DNA of 8,420 bases, from NCBI GenBank assembly GCA_021789565.1, contig JAJYJL010000269.1:1-8420 (forward strand), given 5' to 3'. The notes below the pieces were generated by a model. It had not been told where the DNA came from, did no database searches, and saw only the letters and a program-made list of their open reading frames with translations. This document shows, one piece after another, positions 1-8,214 of this stretch. The position numbers were made by a program, and so were the translations under genes. Position 1 is the first letter of the stretch. The number at the start of each line of letters is the position of its first letter. The DNA comes from Acidobacteriota bacterium. GTDB taxonomy: Bacteria > Acidobacteriota > Terriglobia > UBA7540.

Positions 1-420
1 GGCGGTTGCGGGATTGTAGTAGCCAATGTGCGTGGCGAAGTAGAGTTTGTCCTGATATTCAATAAAGACACTGTGCCCTTTCCCCTGCGGGACCGCGTGC
101 AGCCCCTTCTCGCCCGCCGCCTCCGTCAGATCTGCCACGTGGGCGATCTTTCCCGTAGCCGGGTCGAGGGCGTACATCTGAGCGCCCGTGTCTACCGATC
201 CTGAGCAGAGGACGTAATAGACCTTTCCGTTGCTTGCGCGAAAACAGGCATTGTAATTGTCGTCGGCCAGGTTGAAGCCAGAGTCATAAAAATGCGCTTG
301 AAGAATTCCAGGAGTAGCGTTTGATTCAGCCTTCTTCTGCAGGGCCGGTGTCTGGCAGCCGGCCATGGCAACAAGCCCAGCTAGCAGCAGCAATATCCAG
401 CCCGTACTTTTCACCTTCAT
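1..420 (-). CDS. Probable lipoprotein with beta-propeller-like segments, N-terminal part only
   Basis: The frame opens with ATG at 420-418 and stays open for 140 codons to the left edge, so the C-terminus lies outside the window. A GGAGG at 425-429 sits 4 nt upstream of the ATG. The N-terminus has Lys2 and Lys4, a hydrophobic run from Trp8 to Ala20, then Met-Ala-Gly-Cys22, an acceptable lipobox with Cys22 as the lipidated residue; the -3 Met is less common than Leu. After a short linker come two blade-like segments: NGKVYYVLCS followed by QMYALDPATGKI, and later DKLYFATHIGYY. A strand, then aromatic residues, then DPxTGK is typical of kelch/PQQ-like propellers. The segment with GEKGLHAVPQGKGH resembles secreted propeller proteins I associate with Acidobacteria and Planctomycetes, from memory only. 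The function is unknown; a binding or lyase-like surface protein is possible. It is the last visible gene of the co-oriented series, 115 nt after the alpha/beta hydrolase stop. Confidence 0.8.
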   Translation of the reverse strand, partial: MKVKSTGWILLLLAGLVAMAGCQTPALQKKAESNATPGILQAHFYDSGFNLADDNYNACFRASNGKVYYVLCSGSVDTGAQMYALDPATGKIAHVADLTEAAGEKGLHAVPQGKGHSVFIEYQDKLYFATHIGYYNPATA

Positions 421-455
421 ATTCCCTCCAACACGACGTGACATGAAATGACGTT

Positions 456-478
456 GCAGGTTGGTTATCCCCACCTGC
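456..478 (-). other. Imperfect hairpin between hydrolase and lipoprotein genes
   Basis: The stem is GCAGGTTGG against CCCACCTGC on the plus strand, 9 bp with one mismatch, around a 5-nt loop. On the transcribed minus strand it is followed by AACGTCATTTC, which has no U-tract, so it is not a convincing intrinsic terminator. It could be an mRNA processing or stability structure, or chance. Confidence 0.35.
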
Positions 479-535
479 CTGGGTTGGTGTTACGTTTACA
501 CAGACCAATTTCCGGCAGCAATATCCGGCGAAATT

Positions 536-1597
536 CTACGCTAAATCCTTGCGAGTTTGGCCTCGCAACCACTTGCCAATGAATTCGTAGGCCTCATGAC
601 GGACTGCCGGTGGAAAAGAATGCGCCGCATCGGGGTGCCGCACCACCAGCCGATCCCCGGCATGGAACCGGTTCGCATAGAGAGGTTTTACGACCCTCAG
701 GGTTTCTCTTACGCCTTCAACGCTGAAGTTCGCGTCGTGCAGAGGCGCGTTGATAAAAAGTGGCCTAGGCGCAAGCGCGGTCAGTACGTCCGAAAAATCA
801 AATGGCATTTCGGCTGGATTGTTGTGGTACCGGAGCGCGATCCTGGGCATGTATCGTTCCTGCGCCCAACCCGAAAGGTCACCCCCGCCGTACTCTTTGA
901 AGCGGGTAAATCCGCAACTGCTGACCAGAACTCCAAGGCGAGGGTCAAACGCACCCACAAAAAGCGTGTTGTGTCCACCGAGAGAATGACCGATGCACCC
1001 CAGGCACTGCGGGTCAACTTCGGACATTGACTGGAGCAGGTCCAGGGCCCGCACGTGGTTCCAGATGCCCTTCATCGTCTGGCTCTGATATCCGCACCGG
1101 TAGGCATCGTAACGATACCCGCCAAAGCCCTGTCCAAAAGGCAGGTCAGGATAGTTCGGGGCAAGCGTCACGTAGCCGCGCTCAGCAAGCTCTTCCGCAT
1201 AGTGATAATCCGGATTGCCTCCCAGACCAGCAGGTTCTGCTGCACCGAGCGGCGTGGTTTGATGGAGACATAGGATTCCCGGAACCTGACCCGCCAGTTT
1301 TTTCGGCCGCAACAGGTAAGCGGGCGTGCGGTCCCCCTCTTCGCTGACGTAGGAAATTTTCCATCGTGAAATTGTGGGGGTATCTACTCGCTCCAGAATC
1401 CTCATGTGCAGCGAAGGTCTTGCCTTCTTTTCTGGGAAGGAACCCATCGCGAGTTCCATCCTGGACAAAATCGCGTGACGCTTTGCTCCCCAAGCACCCT
1501 CAACGGAAAACTCGGCAGACGATCCAACTCGATGGGCAGCCCACAAGGGAACACTCCCTACCATGGCAGCAAATTGACGCCGGTTAAACTTAGCCAT
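536..1597 (-). CDS. Tat-exported alpha/beta hydrolase (dienelactone hydrolase / acetyl-xylan-esterase-like)
   Basis: Predicted serine hydrolase, 353 aa from the start chosen here. The N-terminus, MAKFNRRQFAAMVG, carries a twin-arginine motif (Arg6-Arg7-Gln-Phe) and a short hydrophobic stretch, with possible cleavage near Ser-Ser-Ala about residue 29. The alpha/beta-hydrolase landmarks are in order: a strand with a likely oxyanion-hole region (GILCLHQTTPLG, about 107-118), the nucleophile elbow GHSLGG with Ser205, an acid candidate Asp288 in APLHDANF, and the catalytic His326 in DAAHSFPP. The fold looks complete. It probably cleaves an ester or similar bond in the periplasm; the substrate is unknown. 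I chose ATG 1597-1595 because it puts the RR motif at residues 6-7. An AGGAG (1600-1604) precedes it at only 2 nt, which is tight. The frame extends upstream to an ATG at 1651, adding 18 unlikely residues. It lies 237 nt after the aminotransferase stop. Confidence 0.88.
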   Translation of the reverse strand: MAKFNRRQFAAMVGSVPLWAAHRVGSSAEFSVEGAWGAKRHAILSRMELAMGSFPEKKARPSLHMRILERVDTPTISRWKISYVSEEGDRTPAYLLRPKKLAGQVPGILCLHQTTPLGAAEPAGLGGNPDYHYAEELAERGYVTLAPNYPDLPFGQGFGGYRYDAYRCGYQSQTMKGIWNHVRALDLLQSMSEVDPQCLGCIGHSLGGHNTLFVGAFDPRLGVLVSSCGFTRFKEYGGGDLSGWAQERYMPRIALRYHNNPAEMPFDFSDVLTALAPRPLFINAPLHDANFSVEGVRETLRVVKPLYANRFHAGDRLVVRHPDAAHSFPPAVRHEAYEFIGKWLRGQTRKDLA

Positions 1598-1834
1598 AGC
1601 TCCTGATGCTTCAGGTGGACAATTACTGTTAACATCGCGACGGGGACCCATTCCCCGCCGGCTATTGCCCGCAGACTCCGCCAGTGGAGCATGCTATGGG
1701 CAGTATCCGCGACACAACGCGCCCCCAGCTAAGCCTTCTGCGCTTCTAACAGATTTCCCGCCGGGGGATGTTGCTTTCACTCCCTCTGCTTTTTCTTCAG
1801 ACTTCCGATTCATACAGCGCGAGCCACGAATGAA

Positions 1835-3193
1835 TTACAAAGTTTTGGAGCGCACCAGCGTTCCCGCCTGGTTGTGGATTTTCCTGATTGCTTCTGCGAT
1901 CTGATCCATGTCGGTCGTTGTGCCCAGGAACATGGTCTGTTCAAACCAGACGGCCCTTTCGCAGAGCCGGTCGTTTTCAGGACAGTGGTTCCGCTCTTCG
2001 TACTCGGCCAGTTCCCTCTGCGTGTAAATGGCTTTGAAGGCGCGCGATCCCAAGGCCTCCTTCAGGAAAGGTTCCTTGTTCAGAGGTGTGTACCCGCCAG
2101 AGGCCGGAACTCCTTCTGCTTCCAGCGCCCTCAGGAAACGCGAGCGCGGAAGCCCCGCAAAATGCGTGCTGTCGTAATGGAACATGTAAAGGTGGTAAGC
2201 GTTTCTGGTGCAGCCGTCGTACATCCGAGCTGGTGTGATACCTGGAATGTCTTTCAGCATCTTTGTCAAATAGAGGGCGTTCTCGGTCCGTACGCGGCTT
2301 TGCGCTTCCAGCCGAGTCAGTTGCTGCAACAGCAGCGAGCCTTGGAACTCTGTCATGCGGAAATTCGCACCGTTCCTCACGTAGCCAAAACCGGAGTTAT
2401 ATTTTCCTCTGCCCTGATTGTGGAAGCTCAGGCAATACTCATAGAGCCCCTCATCATTGGTCAGAATCGCCCCGCCTTCGCCTGAATTCAGGTTCTTTGA
2501 GGCTTGGAAGCTGAAGCATCCAAGGTTCCCCAATGTGCTTACTTTCTTGTGCCGCCATTCCGCCAGGTGGGCTTGGCAGGCGTCTTCAATGACAAACAGA
2601 TCATGCCGTTTTGCCACGTCGAGGATGGTAGCCATGTCGACGACCGATCCTCCCAGGTGCACGGGAATAATGCATCGGGTCCGTTTGGTGATCGCGGCCT
2701 CGACCTTGCGCGCGTCGATCTGGAAGGTTTCCGGATCTGTGTCGACAAAAACCGGCAAGGCGTGCTGCAGCAGGACAATATTCACGGTCGCGACAAAGGT
2801 ATAGGGCGGCACAATCACTTCGTCACCAGGTCCGATGCCAAGCGCGTTGGCCGAAGTCAATAATGCTGTCGTTCCGCTGGCAGTAGCAAGGCCGTACCTG
2901 GCCCCCAGCGTCCGCGCCCAGGTACTTTCGAATTGATGCGCAAAGTGCCCGTCCAGGCGGTTCCATTTGCCGGTCATCAGTACCTGCATCCAGCCCTTCT
3001 TGTCGTTCTCTTCGATCACGGGCCAGGATGGAAAAGGCTTTGTGCGGACAGGGGCTCCGCCCAGAATCGCCAGACCCCCGCCCGCAGAAGGTTTCGGCAC
3101 AGCCCTGGCTAAGGCTCTACCTGGCGCCGAAAGTCCGGCGGCAACTCCGACCGCACTACCTAAGAAATCACGGCGTGTGAGATTGCTATTCAT
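1835..3193 (-). CDS. DegT/DnrJ/EryC1/StrS-family PLP aminotransferase with twin-arginine signal
   Basis: A 452-aa fold-type I PLP enzyme. Visible landmarks are the phosphate-binding turn ATASGTTAL (103-111), VPPYTFVAT (128-136), the cofactor aspartate Asp204 in VIEDACQAH, and the Schiff-base lysine Lys233 in [14 protein letters not shown]. The HNQGRGKY and [16 protein letters not shown] blocks are also typical. Known relatives transfer an amino group from Glu or Gln to keto sugars or inososes; the layout recalls the AHBA-synthase/inosose-aminotransferase branch, though the substrate cannot be assigned. The N-terminus, [22 protein letters not shown], has the Tat motif (Thr6-Arg7-Arg8-Asp-Phe10) and ALARA before the enzyme domain, which starts near residue 40. 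Export of a folded, PLP-loaded enzyme suits Tat, but a periplasmic aminotransferase is unusual. ATG 3193 is preceded by AGGGGG (3199-3204) at 5 nt. It starts 53 nt after the ceramidase-like gene, so co-transcription is likely. Confidence 0.92.
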   Translation of the reverse strand: MNSNLTRRDFLGSAVGVAAGLSAPGRALARAVPKPSAGGGLAILGGAPVRTKPFPSWPVIEENDKKGWMQVLMTGKWNRLDGHFAHQFESTWARTLGARYGLATASGTTALLTSANALGIGPGDEVIVPPYTFVATVNIVLLQHALPVFVDTDPETFQIDARKVEAAITKRTRCIIPVHLGGSVVDMATILDVAKRHDLFVIEDACQAHLAEWRHKKVSTLGNLGCFSFQASKNLNSGEGGAILTNDEGLYEYCLSFHNQGRGKYNSGFGYVRNGANFRMTEFQGSLLLQQLTRLEAQSRVRTENALYLTKMLKDIPGITPARMYDGCTRNAYHLYMFHYDSTHFAGLPRSRFLRALEAEGVPASGGYTPLNKEPFLKEALGSRAFKAIYTQRELAEYEERNHCPENDRLCERAVWFEQTMFLGTTTDMDQIAEAIRKIHNQAGTLVRSKTL

Positions 3194-3246
3194 ATGTTCC
3201 CCCTGAGACTTCGTTTGCCGAATAGGCGATTGTGACCTGACCTCGG

Positions 3247-4674
3247 CTAAAGAGTCTTATTTGTACCTTCGGGTTGCTTCCGAAGGCTTCCTATCACCTC
3301 GTGGACTTCGCGAATTATGGTCTCTTCAACACTGGGGGCAAATGGACCAGGCTGCCCGTAGTAGATCATTGCGCCGCCACCCTCGTAGCCGCCTTCGTTA
3401 AGGATGCGCAATGAGGGAACGTAAGCAAATACATCGTTGCTATAGCCGGCGACCCAGAGCTTGTCCGCTCCCAGTTCCTTCTTGAGCCTCAAATCATAAT
3501 CAACCACCACCTCGCCAGCCAATGCGACAATGGTCAGGCTGGATCCGAACTTCCACACCTCGATTGAGTACGGATAGGTTGCAGGCACATGGCCTTGCTG
3601 GTCGATTATCTTTAGCATGGCCTCAGCGTGCTTTCGAACGTAAATGTCATCGCTGTTGAGTTTTTCTTCAAAATCTGCACGCGTCGGCGGACCTGCGAAC
3701 CGGACAGGGAAAACTTTGAAGGCGGTTCTGAGCGGCCCTCGGACGGGAAAAAGGGGACCGCCCGCTGCCTTCTCAACCATCTGTCCCAGTTCTTCACCGT
3801 GCTCCCGGGCAAATTCTACTCCTCTCCGCTCCTTGCTCCAACGTGGGTAAGGATTCGCGTCGGCGCCGCAACCCTCCACAAACATGGCTACCGCGCCGCG
3901 ATGACGCTTTTCCAGCCACTGCTGGGCAAAGCCAGCGTAATCGCCACTGAATTCGTAGTAGTTCGGGCCAATGGTCGTGTTGTGGCAGGCATAACCAAAG
4001 ACGATACCCAGAATTTTCCCGCGTTGATTGCGAACAACCAGTACGGGGACGTCATGGTCAACGGGCCCATCCCTGTTGACGCCCCCGACATATCCAGCGG
4101 CCGTCTTCACGCGGCGATTCATTGCAAAATCAGCCTGTCCATGGCCAAAGCTAAGTGTTGCTGGCTGAAGCTTGTCGAGAGCAACCCCGACAACCTTTAC
4201 GACTTGATCCTCCAGGAAGTCGGTGTACGCTCCTGCTGCTGACCATTGCTGGGCATTCATGCCCTGCTTGCCTTCGTAGGCAACCTGCAACATCTTTCCG
4301 ATCACCGGACCGCTGTGCGTATGCGAGGAGTTCAAAAACAGTTGATCACGACTCAAACCATACGTCTGTCGAGCACGGTTGGCAATAGCCTCGCTTACCG
4401 TCCGGGGGAGTCCCAGCAGATCGGTTGTCACCAGCACAGCCCTATGGCCGGTCTCATCCTCGATTGCCAGGGCCTTTGCGTGTAATTCCAGAAGTGTGCC
4501 CTGAGAGGGGTGGGTCCTTGCGGCGTAACCCGCCATCCAAAGCGAGCCGTGGGGAGTGATCTTGATACTTGCGAATCCCGCTCTCCAGGATGCTCGCGCG
4601 GAACGCAGGGTCCCACCCAGGAACACACACGCCATGAGTGAAAAAACGGTGAGGAATCGCTTGAGGTTTCGCAC
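3247..4674 (-). CDS. Secreted neutral/alkaline ceramidase-like hydrolase (N-terminal catalytic domain only)
   Basis: A 475-aa protein matching the neutral/alkaline non-lysosomal ceramidase N-terminal domain, a zinc amidase fold. A Sec signal occupies about residues 1-28 (basic MRNLKR, hydrophobic core, cleavage near SARAS). Domain landmarks are [11 protein letters not shown] (31-41), SSHTHSGP (116-123, His118/His120), YACHNTTIG (228-236, His231), [11 protein letters not shown] (267-277), LAGEVVVDY (385-393, Glu388) and the Tyr-rich YVPS...YEGGG block (418-434). These correspond to the zinc-ligand regions of the Pseudomonas ceramidase. The nucleophile motif GDVSPN reads ADANPY here, so the usual Ser is Asn274. 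Full ceramidases run to roughly 650-780 aa with a C-terminal domain that is missing here. The likely role is hydrolysis of an amide or related bond in the periplasm, not necessarily in ceramide. The start is GTG (4674-4672), with GAGGAG at 4681-4686, spacing 6 nt. Confidence 0.9.
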   Translation of the reverse strand: MRNLKRFLTVFSLMACVFLGGTLRSARASWRAGFASIKITPHGSLWMAGYAARTHPSQGTLLELHAKALAIEDETGHRAVLVTTDLLGLPRTVSEAIANRARQTYGLSRDQLFLNSSHTHSGPVIGKMLQVAYEGKQGMNAQQWSAAGAYTDFLEDQVVKVVGVALDKLQPATLSFGHGQADFAMNRRVKTAAGYVGGVNRDGPVDHDVPVLVVRNQRGKILGIVFGYACHNTTIGPNYYEFSGDYAGFAQQWLEKRHRGAVAMFVEGCGADANPYPRWSKERRGVEFAREHGEELGQMVEKAAGGPLFPVRGPLRTAFKVFPVRFAGPPTRADFEEKLNSDDIYVRKHAEAMLKIIDQQGHVPATYPYSIEVWKFGSSLTIVALAGEVVVDYDLRLKKELGADKLWVAGYSNDVFAYVPSLRILNEGGYEGGGAMIYYGQPGPFAPSVEETIIREVHEVIGSLRKQPEGTNKTL

Positions 4675-4680
4675 AGTGTT

Positions 4681-4686
4681 CTCCTC
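4681..4686 (-). promoter_or_regulatory. Ribosome-binding site fixing the GTG start of the ceramidase-like gene
   Basis: GAGGAG on the minus strand lies 6 nt before GTG 4674. It supports the GTG start and places the basic n-region of the signal peptide correctly. Confidence 0.75.
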
Positions 4687-4780
4687 GTCCGGCAGGCGGC
4701 GAAGGCAGCAGGGCCTTTGTGTTGATTACGCGACGAATCTCACGCGCGTGGCCAACCGTTCACAGCCGCCATTGCGGGTG

Positions 4781-4786
4781 AGTATA
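4781..4786 (-). promoter_or_regulatory. Candidate -10 box upstream of the ceramidase-like gene
   Basis: TATACT on the minus strand matches the sigma-70 -10 consensus at 5 of 6 positions, about 107 nt before the GTG start. At 17-bp spacing the -35 position holds TATCCG, a poor match, so the promoter is weak or activator-dependent, or the match is chance. The 192-nt gap after the receptor gene would allow a separate promoter here. Confidence 0.3.
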
Positions 4787-4866
4787 ACGCCGCGCCCACG
4801 TTTCGGATAGACCTTGGTTGCTCTGGGCAACTCAAACCTACTATGCGAGCTGAATCTAACTGTCTC

Positions 4867-7800
4867 CTAGAAGATCAGCTTCAGTCCTAGCTGAACGTCA
4901 CGGGGTTCGGCAGCGGCTGAAATCACCCCGAACGTCGACGTTCCAAATGTTGTGCCCACACTCGTAAAATTCGCGTGGTTAAAGATGTTGAACATTTCAG
5001 CCCGAAATTCGAGTTTCGAAGCCTCATTCAGCGGCAGCCGAAAGCTCTTGAACGCCGCGAAATCCCATTCGTTGATCCCAGGGCCAATCACAAGGTTTCT
5101 ACCAGCATTGCCAAACGTCCCCGGAGCTGGCGCGGCAAAGGCCGCCTTATTAAAAAACTCTTTCAGTGTTTTTGGCCCACTATTGGGATCGCCAATTCGG
5201 TTTGGCCTTTGTCCTCCGGTGCCAACGTTGGCAATATCGCCGGATACAGAAACTCCCAGCGGGAATCCGCTTTGAAAAGTAGTGATCCCCTGGACTTGCC
5301 ATCCGCCCAGAATTCCCTGCGCAACAGGTCCAGCTTGACTTCCGTAGCGACGCCCCTGGCCGAATGGCAACTGATAGATATAGCTGAGCACAAGGCGTTG
5401 GCCCGGAGTGTTAGGCGAGAGGCCCTTTTCAGCATTTCGGTTATGGATGTTCATGATGCCCTGCCCGCCTTCGCCGATGAACGTTCCAGTCGAATCGTCG
5501 AGCCCCTTAGCATACGTCCAGGCCGAGAGGAAAGTCAGGCCATGCCAGTCCTGGGATCGGACTTCAACCTGGAGCGAGTTGAAATTGGATGCGCCGGAAT
5601 TGTCAATCCAGTTGACGGATCCGAAATTATAGTACGGTCGCCGCGATTGGACCGTGCCTGACCCAAGCAGCGCCTGATTCACATCGTAGGCGTTCGAAAG
5701 ATGGGTGGCATGGTTGGCAACGTAGCCGATCTGAAGACTTACTCGAGGGGTAAGTTCGTACTGAACCGCAGTGTTCCAACTTTGGATATAGGCCTGGCCG
5801 AAATTCGGGTAAATGCCAAAAGTTAGAAGAGGAATTGGGCTGCTGCCTACAAATACATTTTGGATGTCAAACGTGGACACACCGCCGGGTTCGAGAGTCA
5901 CACTCGTCTGGTTGACAAAAGGAGGGTTGATGGAGAGGTCAATTTCAGTATTCACCGCTTCGCGCTGATAGAAGATACCGTATCCGGCGCGAAACACGGT
6001 GCGTTTGTTCAGAAAATCTGGATTCCACGCTAAGCCTATGCGGGGTGCGACATTATTGGCGTCAGTGTGATAAAGGCCCCGTGGATATCCATATTTAGCA
6101 TGTTCGGTAGCAGGGACCAACAGCCCTCCGGGCGCGGCAAGATCGACCGTAGAAATAGTATTGCTCTTGGAGACGGGAACGCTGAAAAAGTCGTAGCGCA
6201 TTCCGAGATTAAGCGTCAAGTTGCGGGTTACCCTCCAGTCATCCTGGAACCACGGGTGGACCTCGTTGGTGCGCATGTTGGGATCGAAGATGTCAATACT
6301 TGCGACGCTTATCCGGGGAAGACCCAGAAGATAGTCTGCAAAAGCAGTGTTGGCATTTGGTGATCCGGTTGGGCTGGTGAACCGGCCATCGAAACTAAAA
6401 ATGCCACGCGGGTAAATGGCCTCCGGGAATGTATCGCGCCGGCGAATGTACTGGGCACCGAACTTCATAGTATGCGTGCCCTTTGTCCACAGGAATTTCT
6501 CGTCGAGATTGAAAAACTGGTTAATCCATGCTCGCGGCCCGGATACGGTCTGGATCCCGATGCCGTGTTCCCCAAACGAGGAGAGTCCGCTTATGTTGAA
6601 GCTAGGGATTCCCCAGCATGCAGGCGCCTCGCAGAGACCATTAATTCCAAGCTCCTTGACGACATCCTCCTTAAAAGCGCGCGCAACAGCCTCTGTGTGA
6701 CGGTGCTCATTGAAAGAAAACCTGACATCATTAACCATTGTGCCGCCAAAAGTGTGAGTCCAGCCCAATACCGAATCCATCCCTCGGCTTGAACGGGTGG
6801 CCCCATCGGTTGGAAAGAAGGGCGGCGGTACGGCTTCGATTTCTTCAATCGCGTACCTGGCAAACAGCGAATCGTTATCGGCCAATTTATAATCCCACCG
6901 GCCAATGCCCTGGTCTGAGTTGATGGCTTCAGACCCGTTGGAAATCCAGTTCAGAGCGGAATTTGGAACATTGGGCAAGGGAACATACTTCTGAAGAACC
7001 TGGGTAGCCACTGAACTCATACTAGTGGTCGGAATCATGTTACCCGTAAAAGACTGTCCGGTGAGTGGATCGATGATTTGGATGCCCTGGTTCAATAGAG
7101 AGGAGAAATCACCCGACCGCTGCGCCTGAGTGGGAACGATCCCCGTCTGGGTAATTCCTTTGCGAACTCGAATACCTTCATAGCTGCCGAAAAAGAAACT
7201 CTTATTCTTAATAACGGGACCGCCGATGTCTCCTCCAAAATCATTGCGCCGGAAAGGCGGTCTAGTGGGCGAAAAAAAGTTTCTGCCATCCAGCTTATCA
7301 TTGCGCAGAAACTCATAGGCACCCCCATGGAATTGGTTGGTGCCAGACTTCGTCACCATGTTCACATAGGCTCCGCCTTCACCACCCATCTCTGAGTCGT
7401 AATTGCTGGTTTGTACACGGAATTCCTGCAAGGCGTCGATAGAAGGGCTCAGGACAGGGCTATCGTGCTGGATTTCCTTGATCGACACTCCGTCGAGGTA
7501 ATAATCATTATTGGTTGAGCGAGTTCCATTGGCGGCAAAGGAAAGGCCGCTTGGTCGTAGGGAATACCTTCCCGCGACAGTGTCACTCATGGCCTGCGCT
7601 GTGCCTGGAACGAGCAGGGTAAGCTGTGTAAAGCTGCGCCCGTTCAGTGGCAGATTCACAATGCTGGTGTTACGGATGATGGCCCCAACCTGTGCGCCGC
7701 TTGTCTGTAACACAGGTGCGGCTCCTCCGACATTTACAACCTGGACCTCTTTTCCCACGGTCAGAACGAAGCTCACTTGAGGGGTCACGGCGACATCCAG

Positions 7801-8115
7801 TTTTATATTCTGTTTCTCAGCCCTAGCGAAACCCGAATGCTCCGCAGAAATGTTGTACGTTCCGACTGGCAGGTTCGGGACGGAATACTCTCCTGAGGGG
7901 CCAGTCACAACTGTCGCTGAAATTCCCGTGCCTACGTTGGTCACGGTCACTCTTGTTTTAGGAATAACGGCGCCAGATTGATCAGTGACCGTGCCCACGA
8001 CTCCAGTGGTGGCCTGTCCGAACAGGAACTTGGGCGCTAAGCAAAAGCAGCAGGAAAGCAAGAGACTCCAAGTGACGAAGGATGCTCCTCGATGGATGAC
8101 TTCTTTGATGCGCAT
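4867..8115 (-). CDS. Oar-like TonB-dependent receptor with carboxypeptidase-regulatory-like domain
   Basis: Outer-membrane receptor of 1,082 aa from the chosen start. A Sec signal covers about residues 1-34 (MRIKEVIHRG, hydrophobic WSLLLSCCFCLAP, cleavage near FGQA). Residues 36-118 form a CarboxypepD_reg-like beta-sandwich (TGVVGTVTDQSGAVIP, GEYSVPNLPVGTYNI, FVLTVG). A plug-like region follows from about 125 to 300 with NLPLNGRSFTQL, YYLDGVSIKE and EFRVQTSNYDSEMGG. The rest is beta-barrel, rich in alternating aromatic strands (QDDWRVTRNLTLNLGMRYD), ending in the terminal Phe (LGLKLIF) expected for Bam recognition. The family imports or binds large ligands using TonB energy; the ligand is unknown. 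I chose ATG 8115-8113: AAGGAGG lies 9 nt upstream and the signal peptide is then normal. The frame extends to an ATG at 8214, but that would add 33 basic residues and lies between the -10 box and the predicted transcript start. No sign of truncation or frameshift. Confidence 0.95.
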   Translation of the reverse strand: MRIKEVIHRGASFVTWSLLLSCCFCLAPKFLFGQATTGVVGTVTDQSGAVIPKTRVTVTNVGTGISATVVTGPSGEYSVPNLPVGTYNISAEHSGFARAEKQNIKLDVAVTPQVSFVLTVGKEVQVVNVGGAAPVLQTSGAQVGAIIRNTSIVNLPLNGRSFTQLTLLVPGTAQAMSDTVAGRYSLRPSGLSFAANGTRSTNNDYYLDGVSIKEIQHDSPVLSPSIDALQEFRVQTSNYDSEMGGEGGAYVNMVTKSGTNQFHGGAYEFLRNDKLDGRNFFSPTRPPFRRNDFGGDIGGPVIKNKSFFFGSYEGIRVRKGITQTGIVPTQAQRSGDFSSLLNQGIQIIDPLTGQSFTGNMIPTTSMSSVATQVLQKYVPLPNVPNSALNWISNGSEAINSDQGIGRWDYKLADNDSLFARYAIEEIEAVPPPFFPTDGATRSSRGMDSVLGWTHTFGGTMVNDVRFSFNEHRHTEAVARAFKEDVVKELGINGLCEAPACWGIPSFNISGLSSFGEHGIGIQTVSGPRAWINQFFNLDEKFLWTKGTHTMKFGAQYIRRRDTFPEAIYPRGIFSFDGRFTSPTGSPNANTAFADYLLGLPRISVASIDIFDPNMRTNEVHPWFQDDWRVTRNLTLNLGMRYDFFSVPVSKSNTISTVDLAAPGGLLVPATEHAKYGYPRGLYHTDANNVAPRIGLAWNPDFLNKRTVFRAGYGIFYQREAVNTEIDLSINPPFVNQTSVTLEPGGVSTFDIQNVFVGSSPIPLLTFGIYPNFGQAYIQSWNTAVQYELTPRVSLQIGYVANHATHLSNAYDVNQALLGSGTVQSRRPYYNFGSVNWIDNSGASNFNSLQVEVRSQDWHGLTFLSAWTYAKGLDDSTGTFIGEGGQGIMNIHNRNAEKGLSPNTPGQRLVLSYIYQLPFGQGRRYGSQAGPVAQGILGGWQVQGITTFQSGFPLGVSVSGDIANVGTGGQRPNRIGDPNSGPKTLKEFFNKAAFAAPAPGTFGNAGRNLVIGPGINEWDFAAFKSFRLPLNEASKLEFRAEMFNIFNHANFTSVGTTFGTSTFGVISAAAEPRDVQLGLKLIF

Positions 8116-8124
8116 CTTACCACG

Positions 8125-8131
8125 CCTCCTT
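8125..8131 (-). promoter_or_regulatory. Strong ribosome-binding site of the TonB-dependent receptor
   Basis: AAGGAGG, complementary to the 16S rRNA 3' end, is spaced 9 nt from ATG 8115. It decides the start in favour of 8115 over the in-frame ATG at 8214. Confidence 0.85.
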
Positions 8132-8152
8132 GTTATGGCTATTGGCCCGGCC

Positions 8153-8198
8153 CAAATCCGAGCGCCGCGGTTCTTTGGAACCAAAGTGTTGGGATTTG
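8153..8198 (-). promoter_or_regulatory. Possible structured 5' leader of the receptor mRNA
   Basis: On the transcript, CAAATCC (8198-8192) can pair with GGATTTG (8159-8153), 7 bp. The enclosed region can form either CTTTGG-TT-CCAAAG (8186-8173) or the overlapping, mutually exclusive GGTTC-CAAA-GAACC (8182-8169). It lies between the predicted transcript start (about 8208) and the ribosome-binding site. It does not resemble a riboswitch class I recognise and no partner is evident. Confidence 0.3.
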
Positions 8199-8214
8199 CC
8201 CTTGATCGAAGCAT

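Noticed and set aside
456..478. Intrinsic terminator after the alpha/beta hydrolase
   Set aside because: The hairpin has a mismatch and no U-tract on the transcribed strand; kept only as a hairpin.
557..1030. Plus-strand open frame of 157 codons inside the alpha/beta hydrolase gene
   Set aside because: Antisense to the catalytic core, which includes the codons for Ser205; the product is Arg/Lys-rich without a domain.
1665..1904. Plus-strand 79-codon frame with a hydrophobic C-terminus spanning the 1598-1834 gap
   Set aside because: The hydrophobic end is the antisense of the aminotransferase C-terminus, and no convincing ribosome-binding site precedes the ATG.
1874..2485. Plus-strand open frame of 203 codons inside the aminotransferase gene
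   Set aside because: Antisense shadow covering conserved aminotransferase blocks; no recognisable motif in the product.
3628..4242. Plus-strand open frame of 204 codons inside the ceramidase-like gene
   Set aside because: Antisense to a gene with clear family motifs; no recognisable domain in the product.
4975..5661. Plus-strand open frame of 228 codons inside the receptor gene
   Set aside because: It lies wholly antisense to a well-supported TonB-dependent receptor; the translation shows no recognisable domain and its composition follows from the opposite strand.
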